A stretch of 64,000 nucleotides of DNA from Mesorhizobium sp. LMG 17147 (GCF_024297145.1 NZ_JANCTC010000011.1:93866-157865); one strand, 5' to 3'. Counted from the stretch's first letter, positions 42,427 through 52,263 are shown. The notes: generated by a model from the sequence alone, not told the origin. Program-made: numbers and translations.

Positions 42427-44000
42427 GTGTCACATGCGGGGTTCCGCGTAACGACCGCCACCGCATTCGGCCTGTCGAGCGGAAGATAGTATCGACGATC
42501 TCGCAGTCCGGGGCAGGGTCCGCGGCCAAAGGCGATCAAGGCGATGAAATGCGCGATGCCGGCGCAAAAGACATCGACGATTTCAGCGATCCGAAGCTCG
42601 CCCGCTTCCCTACGGCCTCCGTTGCTCCAACGAATATGGTTTTGCCGCACAAGGAGGACACGGGCCGGGGTCTCGGCTATGCCAGCATCTTCGCTCTTTT
42701 GGTCTATATCGGGGGTGCGGGCTTGACCAGCTTGGCGCAGTTATTGATTGCGCGCATCGTTGGCTCCACCAGCTATGGCATCTACTCCTATGTTCTGGCC
42801 TGGACCTCGGTGCTTGCCTATCTTGCAACGCTTGGTTTCCATGTATCCTTGTTGCGTTTCGTCTCCGCCTACACTGCCAAAGGGCGGCTTGACCTGGTGC
42901 ACGGCGTAATCAGGTTTGCTCTGCAGAGGTCGCTGGCGGCGGCGACACTATTCGGCATCGTTGGCGCCGCCTTGATCTTTTTCTTTTCAGATCCTTCTCA
43001 CAAGGAGCTTCAAATCAGCCAGCTGCTAGGCATGGCAGCAGTGCCTTTGGTCACCGCCTACGCTTTGGGCGCAACACTTGTTCGTGCTTTCGGCGGCGGT
43101 GTCTCGGCCCTCCTGCCGGAACGCATAGTGCGCGACGGCCTCTTGTTGACTTTGCTGGGAATGGCAGTCTTATCCGGATCATGGACCCCCAACGCACCCT
43201 TGGTGATGCAGGCGGTGCTGGCAAGTTCGGCCATCACGGTCGGCCTAGTGTTCGTCATGGCGACAAAATTTCAGCCGCCTGGCTTGCGGCAGGTTCAGCC
43301 AGGCGACGAGTCGCGGGAATGGTGGTCCGCGGTTCCGCCAATGATGCTCATGGCTGGGCTCGATGTTTTCATCAGCCGGGCCGGAGTCATGGTGCTGGGC
43401 TGGACGCATCACATTCGCGAAGCAGGCATTTTCGCATTGGGATTGAACGTCGCCTTGCTTGTGAGCCTTTCCCTGGTTGCCGTCTCTACGATGTTTGCGC
43501 CGACAGCGGCTGCCCTTCATGCCCGAGGCGATCGGCTGGCTCTGCAGCAGCTGTTTTCACGGGCCGCCCTACTTTCCTCTGGTGGGGCCCTAACGATGGC
43601 CATCCCGATGCTTGCGATTATTGAACCTCTGTTGAGCTGGTTCGGCGGGGATTTCAGTACCGCGGCACCCGTCGCGCGGATACTCATTCTCGGATATGTC
43701 TTTGTCGCGCTGTGCGGACCCCAGATGCTCCTCTTGATGATGACCGGAAACGAATGGGCAGCAGCGGCAACCATGATCGTCGGCGCTGCGGCGAGTGTCA
43801 TAGGCTGTGCCACAGGAATTGCGCTCTACGGCGCGCCGGGCGCCGCAGTGGGCCTCGCGCTTGCGTTGGCGATTTGGAATGTGGCGATGTCGATCTACAT
43901 CAGCAAACGGCTGAAAATTATCCCTGGGCTGATCTTTGCGCTAACATCGTTCAGAACGCACGCAGTCGAGGGCCAGCGGCGACATTGGTTCCTGCGCTGA
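42423..44000 (+). CDS. Wzx-type polysaccharide flippase
   Basis: 525 residues. About 85 soluble residues, then twelve to fourteen membrane helices (YASIFALLVYIGGAGLTSLAQ, SYGIYSYVLAWTSVLAYLA) as in the MOP/PST lipid-flippase family. It would flip the undecaprenyl-linked repeat unit to the periplasm for the polymerase. The ATG overlaps the co-polymerase stop by 4 bases. A strong hairpin follows, so the plus-strand operon ends here. Confidence 0.85.
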   Translation: MSVTCGVPRNDRHRIRPVERKIVSTISQSGAGSAAKGDQGDEMRDAGAKDIDDFSDPKLARFPTASVAPTNMVLPHKEDTGRGLGYASIFALLVYIGGAGLTSLAQLLIARIVGSTSYGIYSYVLAWTSVLAYLATLGFHVSLLRFVSAYTAKGRLDLVHGVIRFALQRSLAAATLFGIVGAALIFFFSDPSHKELQISQLLGMAAVPLVTAYALGATLVRAFGGGVSALLPERIVRDGLLLTLLGMAVLSGSWTPNAPLVMQAVLASSAITVGLVFVMATKFQPPGLRQVQPGDESREWWSAVPPMMLMAGLDVFISRAGVMVLGWTHHIREAGIFALGLNVALLVSLSLVAVSTMFAPTAAALHARGDRLALQQLFSRAALLSSGGALTMAIPMLAIIEPLLSWFGGDFSTAAPVARILILGYVFVALCGPQMLLLMMTGNEWAAAATMIVGAAASVIGCATGIALYGAPGAAVGLALALAIWNVAMSIYISKRLKIIPGLIFALTSFRTHAVEGQRRHWFLR

Positions 44001-44007
44001 TTTGAGA

Positions 44008-44031
44008 CCGTCGCGCCCCGATACGCGACGG
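44008..44031 (+). terminator. hairpin terminator candidate after wzx-like gene
   Basis: CCGTCGCG - CCCCGATA - CGCGACGG: perfect 8-bp GC-rich stem and 8-base loop, 8 bases after the flippase stop codon and before a converging gene. No U-run follows, so Rho-independent action is not certain. Confidence 0.55.
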
Positions 44032-44125
44032 CATCAGCGTTCAGGGATTTCGAGTCCAGGGTTGTGTCGGATAGAGGCTGGCGAGTGCGGCTTTGTGGCC
44101 GACGCGTTACGCGCCGAGTGGCAGA

Positions 44126-45262
44126 TCATCGCCCGACAGGGCCCGCGGCCTCCACGGTGGCCTCATTCACCAACGTCTGTTGCCGTATGCTGGCCGCGGC
44201 ATCCGTTCCATGAAAGTCCCGGTACCATTCGACAAAGCGTCGCACTCCTTCCTCTAGCGGTGTTGCCGGGGCGAAGCCGACGGCCTGGCGAAGATCGCTG
44301 ACGTCGGCGCGCGTCTCCAGAACGTCGCCGGGCGGCAACGGCACATCCACGCGAACTGCCCGGCTGCCAAGAGCGGTCTCGATGATCGAAATCAGCCGGT
44401 TGATCTCCTCGGGCCGGTCGTTGCCGATATTGTAGACGCGATACGGCGCGGAACTTGTGGCAGGGTCGGCGGTGCAAGGGTCCCAATTCGGATCTGCCTG
44501 CGGCGGTGTAGCAAGTGCTCGAACCACGCCCTCAGCGATATCGTCGATATAGGTGAAATCTCGCCACACGCGGCCGGCATTGGCTACTTCAATTGGTTTG
44601 CTCTCGACGATCGCGCGCGTGAACAAGTAGACGGCCATGTCGGGCCTGCCCCAAGGGCCATAAACGGTGAAGAAGCGCAGTCCGGTCACGGGCAGGCCGA
44701 ACAAATGGCTGTACGAATGCGCCATGAATTCATTCGAACGCTTGGTGGCGGCGTAGAAGCTGACGGGATGATCGGCGCCGTGGTTTTCGGAAAACGGTAT
44801 GGTTCGATTCAAACCGTAGACGGAGCTCGAAGAGGCGTAGACGAGATGGCTGATGCCATGATGCCGGCAGCCCTCAAGGACGTTGAGAAACGCCACTATG
44901 TTCGATTGCACATAGGCGTGCGGGTCGACAAGTGAATGACGCACGCCGGCCTGAGCCGCCAGATGGACAAGGTGTGAGGGGCGAACGTTTGAAAACAGCA
45001 ACTGAACGCGCGCGGCATCCGCCAGATCCATTCGTACCGGCGTGAACTTCGCCTCGCTGCAGAGGCGTGCAAACCGCGCTTCCTTGAGCCGCAGATCGTA
45101 ATAGGGCGTGAAATTGTCGACGCCCACGACTTTGACACCAAGACGCAAAAGCCGTGAGGCCACGTGAAAACCAATGAAGCCTGCGGCGCCGGTGACGACG
45201 ATTGGTCCTGTCCGTGCAAGTTTCTTCACCGCGCGATCCGAACGGGATCGAGCGATTTCCAT
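44126..45262 (-). CDS. UDP-glucuronate 4-epimerase-like (LspL) NAD-dependent epimerase
   Basis: 378 residues from ATG 45262. Rossmann motif TGAAGFIGFHVA, catalytic SSSSVYG and YAATKRSNE (Y-x3-K), then the LspL/GalE-type LRFFTVYGPWGRPDMA and WRDFTYIDDIAEGV. Expected reaction: UDP-glucuronate to UDP-galacturonate, which provides acidic sugars for polysaccharide. GGAGAAG directly precedes ATG 45262; in-frame starts further up to 45409 have no ribosome site. It is transcribed against the flippase operon. Confidence 0.82.
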   Translation of the reverse strand: MEIARSRSDRAVKKLARTGPIVVTGAAGFIGFHVASRLLRLGVKVVGVDNFTPYYDLRLKEARFARLCSEAKFTPVRMDLADAARVQLLFSNVRPSHLVHLAAQAGVRHSLVDPHAYVQSNIVAFLNVLEGCRHHGISHLVYASSSSVYGLNRTIPFSENHGADHPVSFYAATKRSNEFMAHSYSHLFGLPVTGLRFFTVYGPWGRPDMAVYLFTRAIVESKPIEVANAGRVWRDFTYIDDIAEGVVRALATPPQADPNWDPCTADPATSSAPYRVYNIGNDRPEEINRLISIIETALGSRAVRVDVPLPPGDVLETRADVSDLRQAVGFAPATPLEEGVRRFVEWYRDFHGTDAAASIRQQTLVNEATVEAAGPVGR

Positions 45263-45506
45263 CTTCTCCGCTGCGACAAGGACAGAATCGCTGCATAGAT
45301 CGTTGTCCACTTGTCGCCTTTCGAATCCGTTCGACAGTACCGAATGGCCGGTCCGGGATTGCGGCTTTCGATGTTTACGCTGGCGCATCGAACCTAGTGG
45401 AGTGCGCAATGCAGCGCATGACCTGCCAAGTCATGACACGCCAACTTGCATAGTTTGAATCCCGGGCGGATGCCGACGTCCGGCGATTGGATCCAAGTGG
45501 CCGGCC

Positions 45507-46217
45507 TTACGGCAGGACCGAAATACGCCCAAGAAGGGCCACCAGTTCAGCTTGGCGTTTTGTTTCGGTCTTGGCGAACAGCGAGGCAAGCTGGGAACGG
45601 ATCGTGGTTCGGCTGAGGCGCCAGCTGCGAGCGATCTCCAAAGGAGCGTCGCCCTGAGCCAGGCGCAAGGCGAGGTGCGTTTCTGCGCTCGTCAGGCCAA
45701 ACATTCTTTGCAACGTGCGAGGATTTGGCCCAGATCTGTTATCCCGATCCAGCAACGCCACAATGCTCGTTCCGTCGGGAGCGATAACGCCGTTCTCGTT
45801 CAGAATCACCGGACGGTCGCCTCTGCTGCGGATCACCACCCAGGATAGTGAGCCCGGCAGGAATTGACCCGGAACATTTGCGATCAGCCGCCTTAGGGCG
45901 GTCGTAAGCTCGCTCGCCGTGTCGACCGCTTCGCCCTGGCGCTCAAGCGTGGTTTGGGCGGCTGCGTTCCACTCGACTACCTTTCTCTCGCGATTCAGCA
46001 CGAGATAGCCACAGCCAATGCGATCAAGCACGCCGGTTATGGATTCCAGACTGCGGCCTTTTTGTTCGCCGAACCTTGCGTCCAATAGATCCGATGCGCG
46101 ATCGGCAAGGTGACCAGAAGAGGGCCGCGTATTCCGCGCTTCAAAATCATACCTGGTCCTCGTAGCAATGTACCGATTGCTCGAAGAAGCATTGACCTGT
46201 CTATCGATCAGATTCAT
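45507..46217 (-). CDS. LuxR-family regulator with PAS-like domain
   Basis: 236 residues. Residues 60-150 look like a PAS sensor (VLDRIGCGYLVLNRERKVVEWNAAAQ), the C-terminus a LuxR helix-turn-helix (FGLTSAETHLALRLAQGDAP, SRTTIRSQLASLFAKTETKRQ). No receiver Asp, so it is not a typical response regulator. AGGGG precedes the ATG. It lies 244 bases from the epimerase and is divergent from the HWE kinase, so it may control part of the polysaccharide locus. Confidence 0.8.
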   Translation of the reverse strand: MNLIDRQVNASSSNRYIATRTRYDFEARNTRPSSGHLADRASDLLDARFGEQKGRSLESITGVLDRIGCGYLVLNRERKVVEWNAAAQTTLERQGEAVDTASELTTALRRLIANVPGQFLPGSLSWVVIRSRGDRPVILNENGVIAPDGTSIVALLDRDNRSGPNPRTLQRMFGLTSAETHLALRLAQGDAPLEIARSWRLSRTTIRSQLASLFAKTETKRQAELVALLGRISVLP

Positions 46218-46497
46218 TTTCTACCCCTAACCCAAAGTTTCACACGCCCGAAATAAGTATTCGGGATTCATGTAGTCTTCTATGTGTCGCTGGATTCTAG
46301 TCTTCTATGCGCTGACGGATAATACGTTCATCACCACCTTGAAAACTTAATATGATCCGACAGTTCTAAGGCAGCTCTTAGGCCCCGCTGCGTCCGATAA
46401 AATGCGCGCTATGATAGCGGTATGGCAATCCGGCAGTGGTACTAAGCTGTACGTTTTTTGCTCTAGTCTCGACGGGCTAATCAGAAGGTTGTAGTCT

Positions 46498-48243
46498 GTG
46501 TCCATGAGATCGCAGTCGCGCAGGTCGAATTCGAACCCGTCGGGCAGATTGCTAACTCATATTGCCTCCGCATCGGTGTTAGCTGCCACACTGATATTTG
46601 AAATAAAATCGTCAGCCTATATTGGGCAAGGCGCCAGTTTTCTGGAATTTATTCCGGCTATTATTATTATCGCCTATCTCGAAGACCGCATGGCGGCGCT
46701 CGCTGCGACCATTCTGATGGTGACTGTCGGCCTGTGGGCGCGAGGACACGATCACATTTCAAATGGAGATTGGGCACGCGCAATCCTGCTTCTGGTTTCG
46801 GGCGGGGTAATTGCCATGACGTTCCATCGCCTTCGGCAGGACTTGCGTGAGTTGCTGGAAGTCGCGGAGGCCAGGCTAGCTGCTGTCGAAGCGACAGAAA
46901 GCCGCTATCGTTGGGCCTTCGAACGTGCTGCCCTGGGATTCGCGAACACCAACGACAAAGGTGAGTTGCTGCAGTCCAACAAACGCCTTTGCGAGATGAC
47001 CGGGTACAAGGAGGAGGAGCTTGCCCAATTGCGGCTCGATACGCTCGCCCATCCGAACGACCGGCATACCTTGGCGCAATTGTTGGCGAGGCTGGGCAAT
47101 GACATCTCTTCGTTCGTTTCCGAGGTCCGTCTGTTAAGAAAGGACGGTATGGCATTCTGGGCTCGGCTAACGCTTTCTTCGTCCGTGCCCAAGGGGGGAC
47201 TCTCGGAGAGCATCTTCGTGGTGGTCGACGATATTTCGGAACGACGCGCTGTTCACGAAGCGCTTCGGGCTCAGAAGGAATGGCTGGACCTCGCTCTGTC
47301 TGCTGGACGCTTGGGCACGTGGCGCATCGACCTTAAAGACGGGACAGTCACGGGGTCGGACACGTTCTGGGACATTCTCGGCCTGGCCCAGGCCAATAGC
47401 CGCAGTTTGGAGGAACTGTCAGCTGTCGTCCATCCGGCGGACTGGCCAAAGCTGGCGGCATCGAGAAAGGCCGCACCATCGGTCACGAATTACGATGTTG
47501 AGATACGTGTCCGCCGACCGGACGGACATATCCGCTGGGTTGCGCTGCGCGGAAGGGAGGAAAGACATGATGATGGTGGACAGCGGCTTGGAGTGGCTGC
47601 CGACCTGAGCGAGAGACGACAAACCACGCTGCTGCGCGCCGCGGCAAAGAAGCGGGAGCGCATGATGCTCGAACAGCGTCATAGATTCGGCAATGTTTTC
47701 GCGGTGATCACGGCGCTCGTGAAGATGGTCGATGTTCCCGGAAACAACGTCGCCAAATACAAGGAAATGCTGATCGATCGGATACGGGCGCTCGAGGCAA
47801 CCCATTTGCTTCTTTCACGCAACGGCAGCGTATCGGGGGCGATAAACGATCTCGTTGCGCAAGAGTTGCACCCTTATATGGGAACACGCGCCATATCGGT
47901 CAGCGGTCCGTCCGTGGCGATATCGGGAGGCGCCGCCGAGAGTTTTGCAATGATCGTTCACGAGCTTGCCACCAATTCCATGAAATACGGAGCGCTTGGC
48001 GATTCAAAAGGCCGGATCGACGTAAGCTGGACGTTCGCAACTGAAGACACAGGCAGCGATATCGTGTTCGAGTGGGTGGAATCGGGGCGGCGGCGGACCT
48101 CGAGTGTAGTCCGTCATGGCTTCGGTTCGATGATAATCGGAGTGGATGGAGCGCCGCTTGTCGGTCACTCTCCCAGGTTGGAAATATCGGACCAAGGGTT
48201 GCGGTATTCGCTGCGGCTGTCGCGCAAGGAAATCGGATTTTAG
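46498..48243 (+). CDS. HWE-family sensor histidine kinase with two PAS domains
   Basis: 581 residues. Four membrane helices (residues about 20-105; FIPAIIIIAYLEDRMAALAATILMV), then two PAS domains (RYRWAFERAALGFANTNDKG; LDLALSAGRLGTWRIDLKDG), and a HWE kinase core. Key residues: phospho-acceptor His 395 in LEQRHRFGN, HELATNSMKYGAL N-box, and FEWVESG with the W-x-E that names the family. Start GTG 46498 (AGAAGG upstream), ATG 46504 being an alternative. Partner regulator is not adjacent in orientation but the gene at 48425 is an obvious candidate. Confidence 0.88.
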   Translation: MSMRSQSRRSNSNPSGRLLTHIASASVLAATLIFEIKSSAYIGQGASFLEFIPAIIIIAYLEDRMAALAATILMVTVGLWARGHDHISNGDWARAILLLVSGGVIAMTFHRLRQDLRELLEVAEARLAAVEATESRYRWAFERAALGFANTNDKGELLQSNKRLCEMTGYKEEELAQLRLDTLAHPNDRHTLAQLLARLGNDISSFVSEVRLLRKDGMAFWARLTLSSSVPKGGLSESIFVVVDDISERRAVHEALRAQKEWLDLALSAGRLGTWRIDLKDGTVTGSDTFWDILGLAQANSRSLEELSAVVHPADWPKLAASRKAAPSVTNYDVEIRVRRPDGHIRWVALRGREERHDDGGQRLGVAADLSERRQTTLLRAAAKKRERMMLEQRHRFGNVFAVITALVKMVDVPGNNVAKYKEMLIDRIRALEATHLLLSRNGSVSGAINDLVAQELHPYMGTRAISVSGPSVAISGGAAESFAMIVHELATNSMKYGALGDSKGRIDVSWTFATEDTGSDIVFEWVESGRRRTSSVVRHGFGSMIIGVDGAPLVGHSPRLEISDQGLRYSLRLSRKEIGF

Positions 48244-48424
48244 TGGAGTGCTACAATCGGAAGCCGATATCTAAAGGCGGGTGGCGCTGAGCTGCCTTTG
48301 AGATGGGCAGTGTTCTTTCAAAGAATGTCGTTGGCCCAAAGCTGCGCCGCGGCTTTGGAATATGCAGTAATATGCATGAGGAGTCATGGGATGCCGTTGC
48401 ACGTCCAAAAGGACGCGCGGCGCT

Positions 48425-49102
48425 CTAGCTGGCATGTCTCGAAAGCCAAGTCTTCAGCATAACGGCAGCTTCGGTCCGATTGCGTACCCCCAATTCACGC
48501 AGAACCGCAGCTGCGTGGATTTTCGTGGTCGCCTCTGCGATTTCCAGATCGCGCGCAATTTCCTTGTTTGAATAGCCTTCCGCCATCAGCTTGAGGACTT
48601 CCTTTTGCCTCGAAGTCAGCCTGCCAAGGTTGACGCCTGCGGTACGCCTCTGTGGGCCTTTATCGTCGGAATGGGTATGCGCGTGGGTTGTTTGCGTCGC
48701 TGCCGGGCGCGACAGAAGTGCAGGGACATAGATGCGGCCGGAGAGGATTTCATTGACGGCCAAAACAACCTCTTCGTCCGTCTGCGATTTTACGATGTAG
48801 CCGTGAAGCCCGATCGACAGAGCCGTGAGTATTTCCGAGCGTGAATCGTTTCCGGAAACGATCGCAAATCGCGTGTCCGGATAGGCAGACAGGATCCCGC
48901 CGAGCACTTCTTGATTGAACAGGCCTGGCATATTCAGGTCCAGGATCGCGAGATCCACGAACGATTGCTCCGCCAACAAACTGAGCACCGCGTCGAAACA
49001 AGACGCTTCAAATATCTCTACACCTGGAATGCCTGCGGTCAGTGCCAATCGCAAGCCGCGACGATACAAGCCGTGATCGTCGGCGATGACGATTCGATAC
49101 AT
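48425..49102 (-). CDS. response regulator, NarL/LuxR type
   Basis: 225 residues. Receiver domain with acidic pair DD 8-9 (IVIADDHGLYRR), phospho-Asp 55 (AILDLNMPG) and Thr/Lys positions (IVSGND, YIVKSQT), then a GerE-type DNA-binding domain (GRLTSRQKEVLKLMAEGYSNKEIARDLEI). ATG 49102 is chosen as the first residue of the receiver fold; upstream in-frame starts to 49210 look non-homologous. It points toward the HWE kinase and probably forms a two-component pair with it. Confidence 0.88.
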   Translation of the reverse strand: MYRIVIADDHGLYRRGLRLALTAGIPGVEIFEASCFDAVLSLLAEQSFVDLAILDLNMPGLFNQEVLGGILSAYPDTRFAIVSGNDSRSEILTALSIGLHGYIVKSQTDEEVVLAVNEILSGRIYVPALLSRPAATQTTHAHTHSDDKGPQRRTAGVNLGRLTSRQKEVLKLMAEGYSNKEIARDLEIAEATTKIHAAAVLRELGVRNRTEAAVMLKTWLSRHAS

Positions 49103-49612
49103 TGAACTACCCCAACGCGTATCTGAATGGATTGAACGGTGATGGGCCTGAAGTCGTAGCCATTCACTCGTCGATTCATCCAGCCGACGCCGCGGCACCC
49201 CCAACACCACAAACGCCGAATTTCTAATATAATCTTAAATAACGGGAAACGCTCCTCTTTTTTTTGCCCTTTGTGAGCGAACCCGCCGAACGTCGTCGAA
49301 CATACGTTCTGACCTTTTGGAAAGCTGACAGACCGGCTGGTCGTTCAGCACTGCCATAGATCCAAAGATATAGAACAGCAAAACGGCCGAATTGTTACCA
49401 TTCGAATGCACGACGACATCCACCCCGACGGCCACATACCATCCAGATGCAATGTCCGGATCAGGGATCGGTGGGGAAATCTCACCGGCTTCTACGGGAA
49501 ATCTCACCGGTTCTTCGGAGGGGCAAAGAACGTGTTTCCCGGGTGCTGACCAAGGCAGGATAGCCGGCCCGTGACGATAGCGTTCAGGCCGAATGAACAA
49601 GGGAGGACCAGG
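49103..49612. other. 510-bp intergenic region with short repeat
   Basis: Between the response regulator and the nucleotidyltransferase gene, divergently transcribed. At 49473-49510 GGGAAATCTCACCGG occurs twice with a 22-bp period. It must contain the promoter of the downstream run. Frames on either strand show no family match. Confidence 0.4.
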
Positions 49613-50335
49613 ATGAAAGCGGTGATTCAATGTGGAGGAATGGGAACACGCCTCCGCCCCTTCACTTCGGTCTTGCCGAAGCCGCTCATGCCGATCGGCG
49701 CACGGCCGGTTCTCGAGATGCTTCTGAAATGGTTGCGACGCAACGGTATTCAGGAAGTCTATATTACAACCGGGTATCTCGGCCACTTGATCCGCACCGT
49801 GTGTGGAGATGGCTCGCAGTGGAACCTGAAAATTCGATATACGCAGGAGATGGAGCCGCTTGGCACCATCGGGCCACTGTCTTTGATCAGGGATGAACTG
49901 ACGGAGCCATTTATCGTTCTCAATGGCGACGTCCTTACGGATCTAAGCCTCAGTCGATTTGTAGCAGCGCACCGTAAGCACACCGATCCGGTGACGATCG
50001 CAACAGCCTGTCGTCTGATCAAGATGGATTTCGGCGTCATCGACGAAGTCGACAATACCGTGCAGGTCTTTCGCGAGAAGCCGACCCTCTCGCATCTGGT
50101 CAGCATGGGAATTTACTGCATGAATCCGGACGTTCTGCAGTTTATCCCATCCGGCATACCCTTTGGATTCGACGACCTGATGTTGCAGATGATGCAGAAC
50201 GGCACAACCGTGCACGTGTACAAGCATGAGGGTCTCTGGCTCGATATCGGGCGCGTCGACGACTTCCAGAACGCACAGACCATTTCCTGGGAAGACCAGT
50301 CGGCCTCGATCGAGGTCACCGCGACGGCTGCATGA
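49613..50335 (+). CDS. nucleotide-sugar pyrophosphorylase (NTP transferase)
   Basis: 240 residues. N-terminal signature GGMGTRLRPFTSVLPKPLMPIG, activator region ILNGDVLTDL, and the WLDIGRVDDF end of sugar-1-phosphate nucleotidyltransferases. The family includes mannose-1-P and glucosamine-1-P guanylyltransferases; the PtmE-like class feeds LegB-type dehydratases. No CBS or acyltransferase domain. ATG 49613 is chosen by the GGGAGG site 6 bases upstream and because the Rossmann start begins there. First gene of a five-gene plus-strand run with aminotransferase, sugar transferase, dehydratase and export protein. Confidence 0.85.
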   Translation: MKAVIQCGGMGTRLRPFTSVLPKPLMPIGARPVLEMLLKWLRRNGIQEVYITTGYLGHLIRTVCGDGSQWNLKIRYTQEMEPLGTIGPLSLIRDELTEPFIVLNGDVLTDLSLSRFVAAHRKHTDPVTIATACRLIKMDFGVIDEVDNTVQVFREKPTLSHLVSMGIYCMNPDVLQFIPSGIPFGFDDLMLQMMQNGTTVHVYKHEGLWLDIGRVDDFQNAQTISWEDQSASIEVTATAA

Positions 50336-50382
50336 TGAAGTCACGAGCTCGGTTCCCACAATTATCAGTCTAGGAGGTTGTG

Positions 50383-51519
50383 ATGCTCTTGGTCAGTGCC
50401 CCGATCCTGGGTGTGCCGGAAAAGACTGCTTTGACCAAGGTCATCGACAGCGGCTGGCTGACGATGGGGGAGCAGGTACGAGCCTTCGAACAAGCTTTTG
50501 CCGACGTTCATGATGCGGAGGATTGCGTCGCGGTCAGTTCTTGCACCGCAGCGCTTCATCTCATTTTGCACGCACTTGGCATCGGCCCGGGCGACGAGGT
50601 GCTGGTGCCATCCTTGACGTTCGTGGCGACCGCAAATGCGGTCCTTTATGTCGGTGCGACGCCGGTTTTCGTCGACATCGAGTCAGCCGACGTGCCGCTG
50701 ATGTCGATCGTGGAAGCCGAAGCAAAATGCACGGCCCGCACCAAGGCAATCATTCTCGTTCATTTCGCCGGCTACCTCGCCGATCGGGAACAATGGCAGA
50801 GGTTCGCCCGTGCCCGGGGGCTGCACATCGTCGAGGACGCGGCGCATGCGCCGGGCTTGAAGGAGGTGGGGACATTTGGTGCCGCGGCCGCCTTCAGCTT
50901 CTACGGCAACAAGAACATGACCACGGCGGAAGGCGGGGCTGTGATCGCCAGGGATGCCGGTCTGCTCGAGACAATCCGCCAGGCGCGTGGACATGGCATG
51001 ACCACCGGGACACGTCAAAGGCTGAACAGCCGCACCCCTCAGTATGATGTCACCATGCTCGGATTCAACTATCGCATGGACGAATTGCGGGCTGCGATAG
51101 GACTGGTCCAGCTGCAAAATCTGCAGGAGTGGAATGAGATCAGGCGTATCCTGGTCATGCTGTATCGCCGTCTCATAGCCAAGCATTGTCCGGCCGTGAC
51201 CATCCCGTTCCACGAGCCGCGGACGTCGGCCTACCACATCATGCCTATCCTTTTGCCACGTTACGCCGACAGGCAAGACGTCATCGACGCACTGCGCGGG
51301 CAAGGGATACAAACCACTATCCACTACCCGCCGGTGCACCAGATGACGCTCTATCGTGAGCTTATCCCCGGTACTCACTTACCGCGCACTGAAGATTTCG
51401 CGCAGCGCGAACTGACTGTACCGCTGCATCCGCAGATCACCGCGCCATTGGTCGAATCGGTAGTCGTCGCTCTTGCCGCGGCGGTCAATAATTGCGCTCA
51501 GACAGGAACAGCCGCATGA
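50383..51519 (+). CDS. DegT/DnrJ/EryC1/StrS aminotransferase
   Basis: 378 residues. PLP-dependent sugar aminotransferase: VSSCTAALHLILHALGIGPGD, TFVATANAVLYVGATPVFVD, PLP-binding Asp 152 in IVEDAAHAPG, and Schiff-base Lys 177 in FSFYGNKNMTTAEGG. Expected to aminate a 4-keto nucleotide sugar made by the dehydratase at 52264, giving a 4-amino-4,6-dideoxyhexose. ATG 50383 follows TAGGAGG by 5 bases. Its stop overlaps the next gene's start by 4 bases. Confidence 0.88.
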   Translation: MLLVSAPILGVPEKTALTKVIDSGWLTMGEQVRAFEQAFADVHDAEDCVAVSSCTAALHLILHALGIGPGDEVLVPSLTFVATANAVLYVGATPVFVDIESADVPLMSIVEAEAKCTARTKAIILVHFAGYLADREQWQRFARARGLHIVEDAAHAPGLKEVGTFGAAAAFSFYGNKNMTTAEGGAVIARDAGLLETIRQARGHGMTTGTRQRLNSRTPQYDVTMLGFNYRMDELRAAIGLVQLQNLQEWNEIRRILVMLYRRLIAKHCPAVTIPFHEPRTSAYHIMPILLPRYADRQDVIDALRGQGIQTTIHYPPVHQMTLYRELIPGTHLPRTEDFAQRELTVPLHPQITAPLVESVVVALAAAVNNCAQTGTAA

Positions 51520-52190
51520 ATGCCCTGGACCTAGCCATTCACCGGTCTAACGTCTCGAGCGCCGCCCATGGGTCTGCGAGGCGAGCAATCGATCTCGTCA
51601 TTGCTGCAGCCGCGGCGATCGTCTTCGCCCCGCTGATGCTGCTGATTGCCGTGGCGCTGCTGCTGGAAGGCGGTCGGCCCATCTTCTTTACGCAGACCCG
51701 CGTCGGGGCCGGTGCTCGCCCATTCCGCATGTACAAGTTCCGCAAGTTCAGCGTAAAATGCGATCCCGGTGGCTTGGCGCTGACCATGGCCGATGACAGC
51801 CGCATGACGCCGGTAGGACGGTTCCTCGCCGTCACCAAGTTCGACGAGCTGCCGCAGCTTTGGAACGTCTTCAGGGGCGAGATGGCAATCGTCGGGCCGC
51901 GCCCGGAGAGCCTGGCCTTCGCCGATTGTTTTCGCGGGGGCTTCGAAGACGTTTTACAATACAAGCCAGGCTTGCTGGGTCCAGCCCAGGTTCTCTTCCG
52001 GCATGAAGCGCGTTTCTATCCGCGATCTGTGGACCCGCTACTGTTCTATCGTCAGGTTCTGTTTCCTGCCAAAGCCAGGCTCGACCTTTCCTATTATCCG
52101 CAGCGCACGATCGGCTCCGATGTCGTCTGGATGGTGCGCGGCCTGCTGGCGGTGCTTGGCGTCGTTTCGCCGCCGCCGATCGGAACTTGA
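51516..52190 (+). CDS. PssA/WcaJ-type undecaprenyl-phosphate sugar phosphotransferase
   Basis: 224 residues. One membrane hairpin near residues 28-48 (AAAAAIVFAPLMLLIAVALLLE), then the catalytic domain: ITQ-like FFTQTRVGAGARPFRMYKFRK, the D-E pair FDELPQLWNVFRGEMAIVGPRPE of the bacterial sugar-transferase family. It starts repeat-unit synthesis by moving sugar-1-phosphate onto undecaprenyl phosphate. Short form without the long N-terminal sensor domain, like PglC, which loads bacillosamine. ATG 51516 overlaps the aminotransferase stop (ATGA). Confidence 0.88.
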   Translation: MNALDLAIHRSNVSSAAHGSARRAIDLVIAAAAAIVFAPLMLLIAVALLLEGGRPIFFTQTRVGAGARPFRMYKFRKFSVKCDPGGLALTMADDSRMTPVGRFLAVTKFDELPQLWNVFRGEMAIVGPRPESLAFADCFRGGFEDVLQYKPGLLGPAQVLFRHEARFYPRSVDPLLFYRQVLFPAKARLDLSYYPQRTIGSDVVWMVRGLLAVLGVVSPPPIGT

Positions 52191-52263
52191 GAGCAGGTGG
52201 GACGTCCGCGCTCTCGTGGATTGCAAAGTCAGTGCCTCACGTCATAGGGGGAACGCCTGGGTC

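Noticed and set aside
48272..48298. AAAGGC...GCCTTT stem after the HWE kinase as a terminator
   Set aside because: Only a 6-bp stem with a long loop and no U-run; too weak to list.
49235..49786. 183-codon minus-strand frame in the gap before the nucleotidyltransferase
   Set aside because: Its first half is antisense to the nucleotidyltransferase gene, and the rest shows no family or ribosome site.
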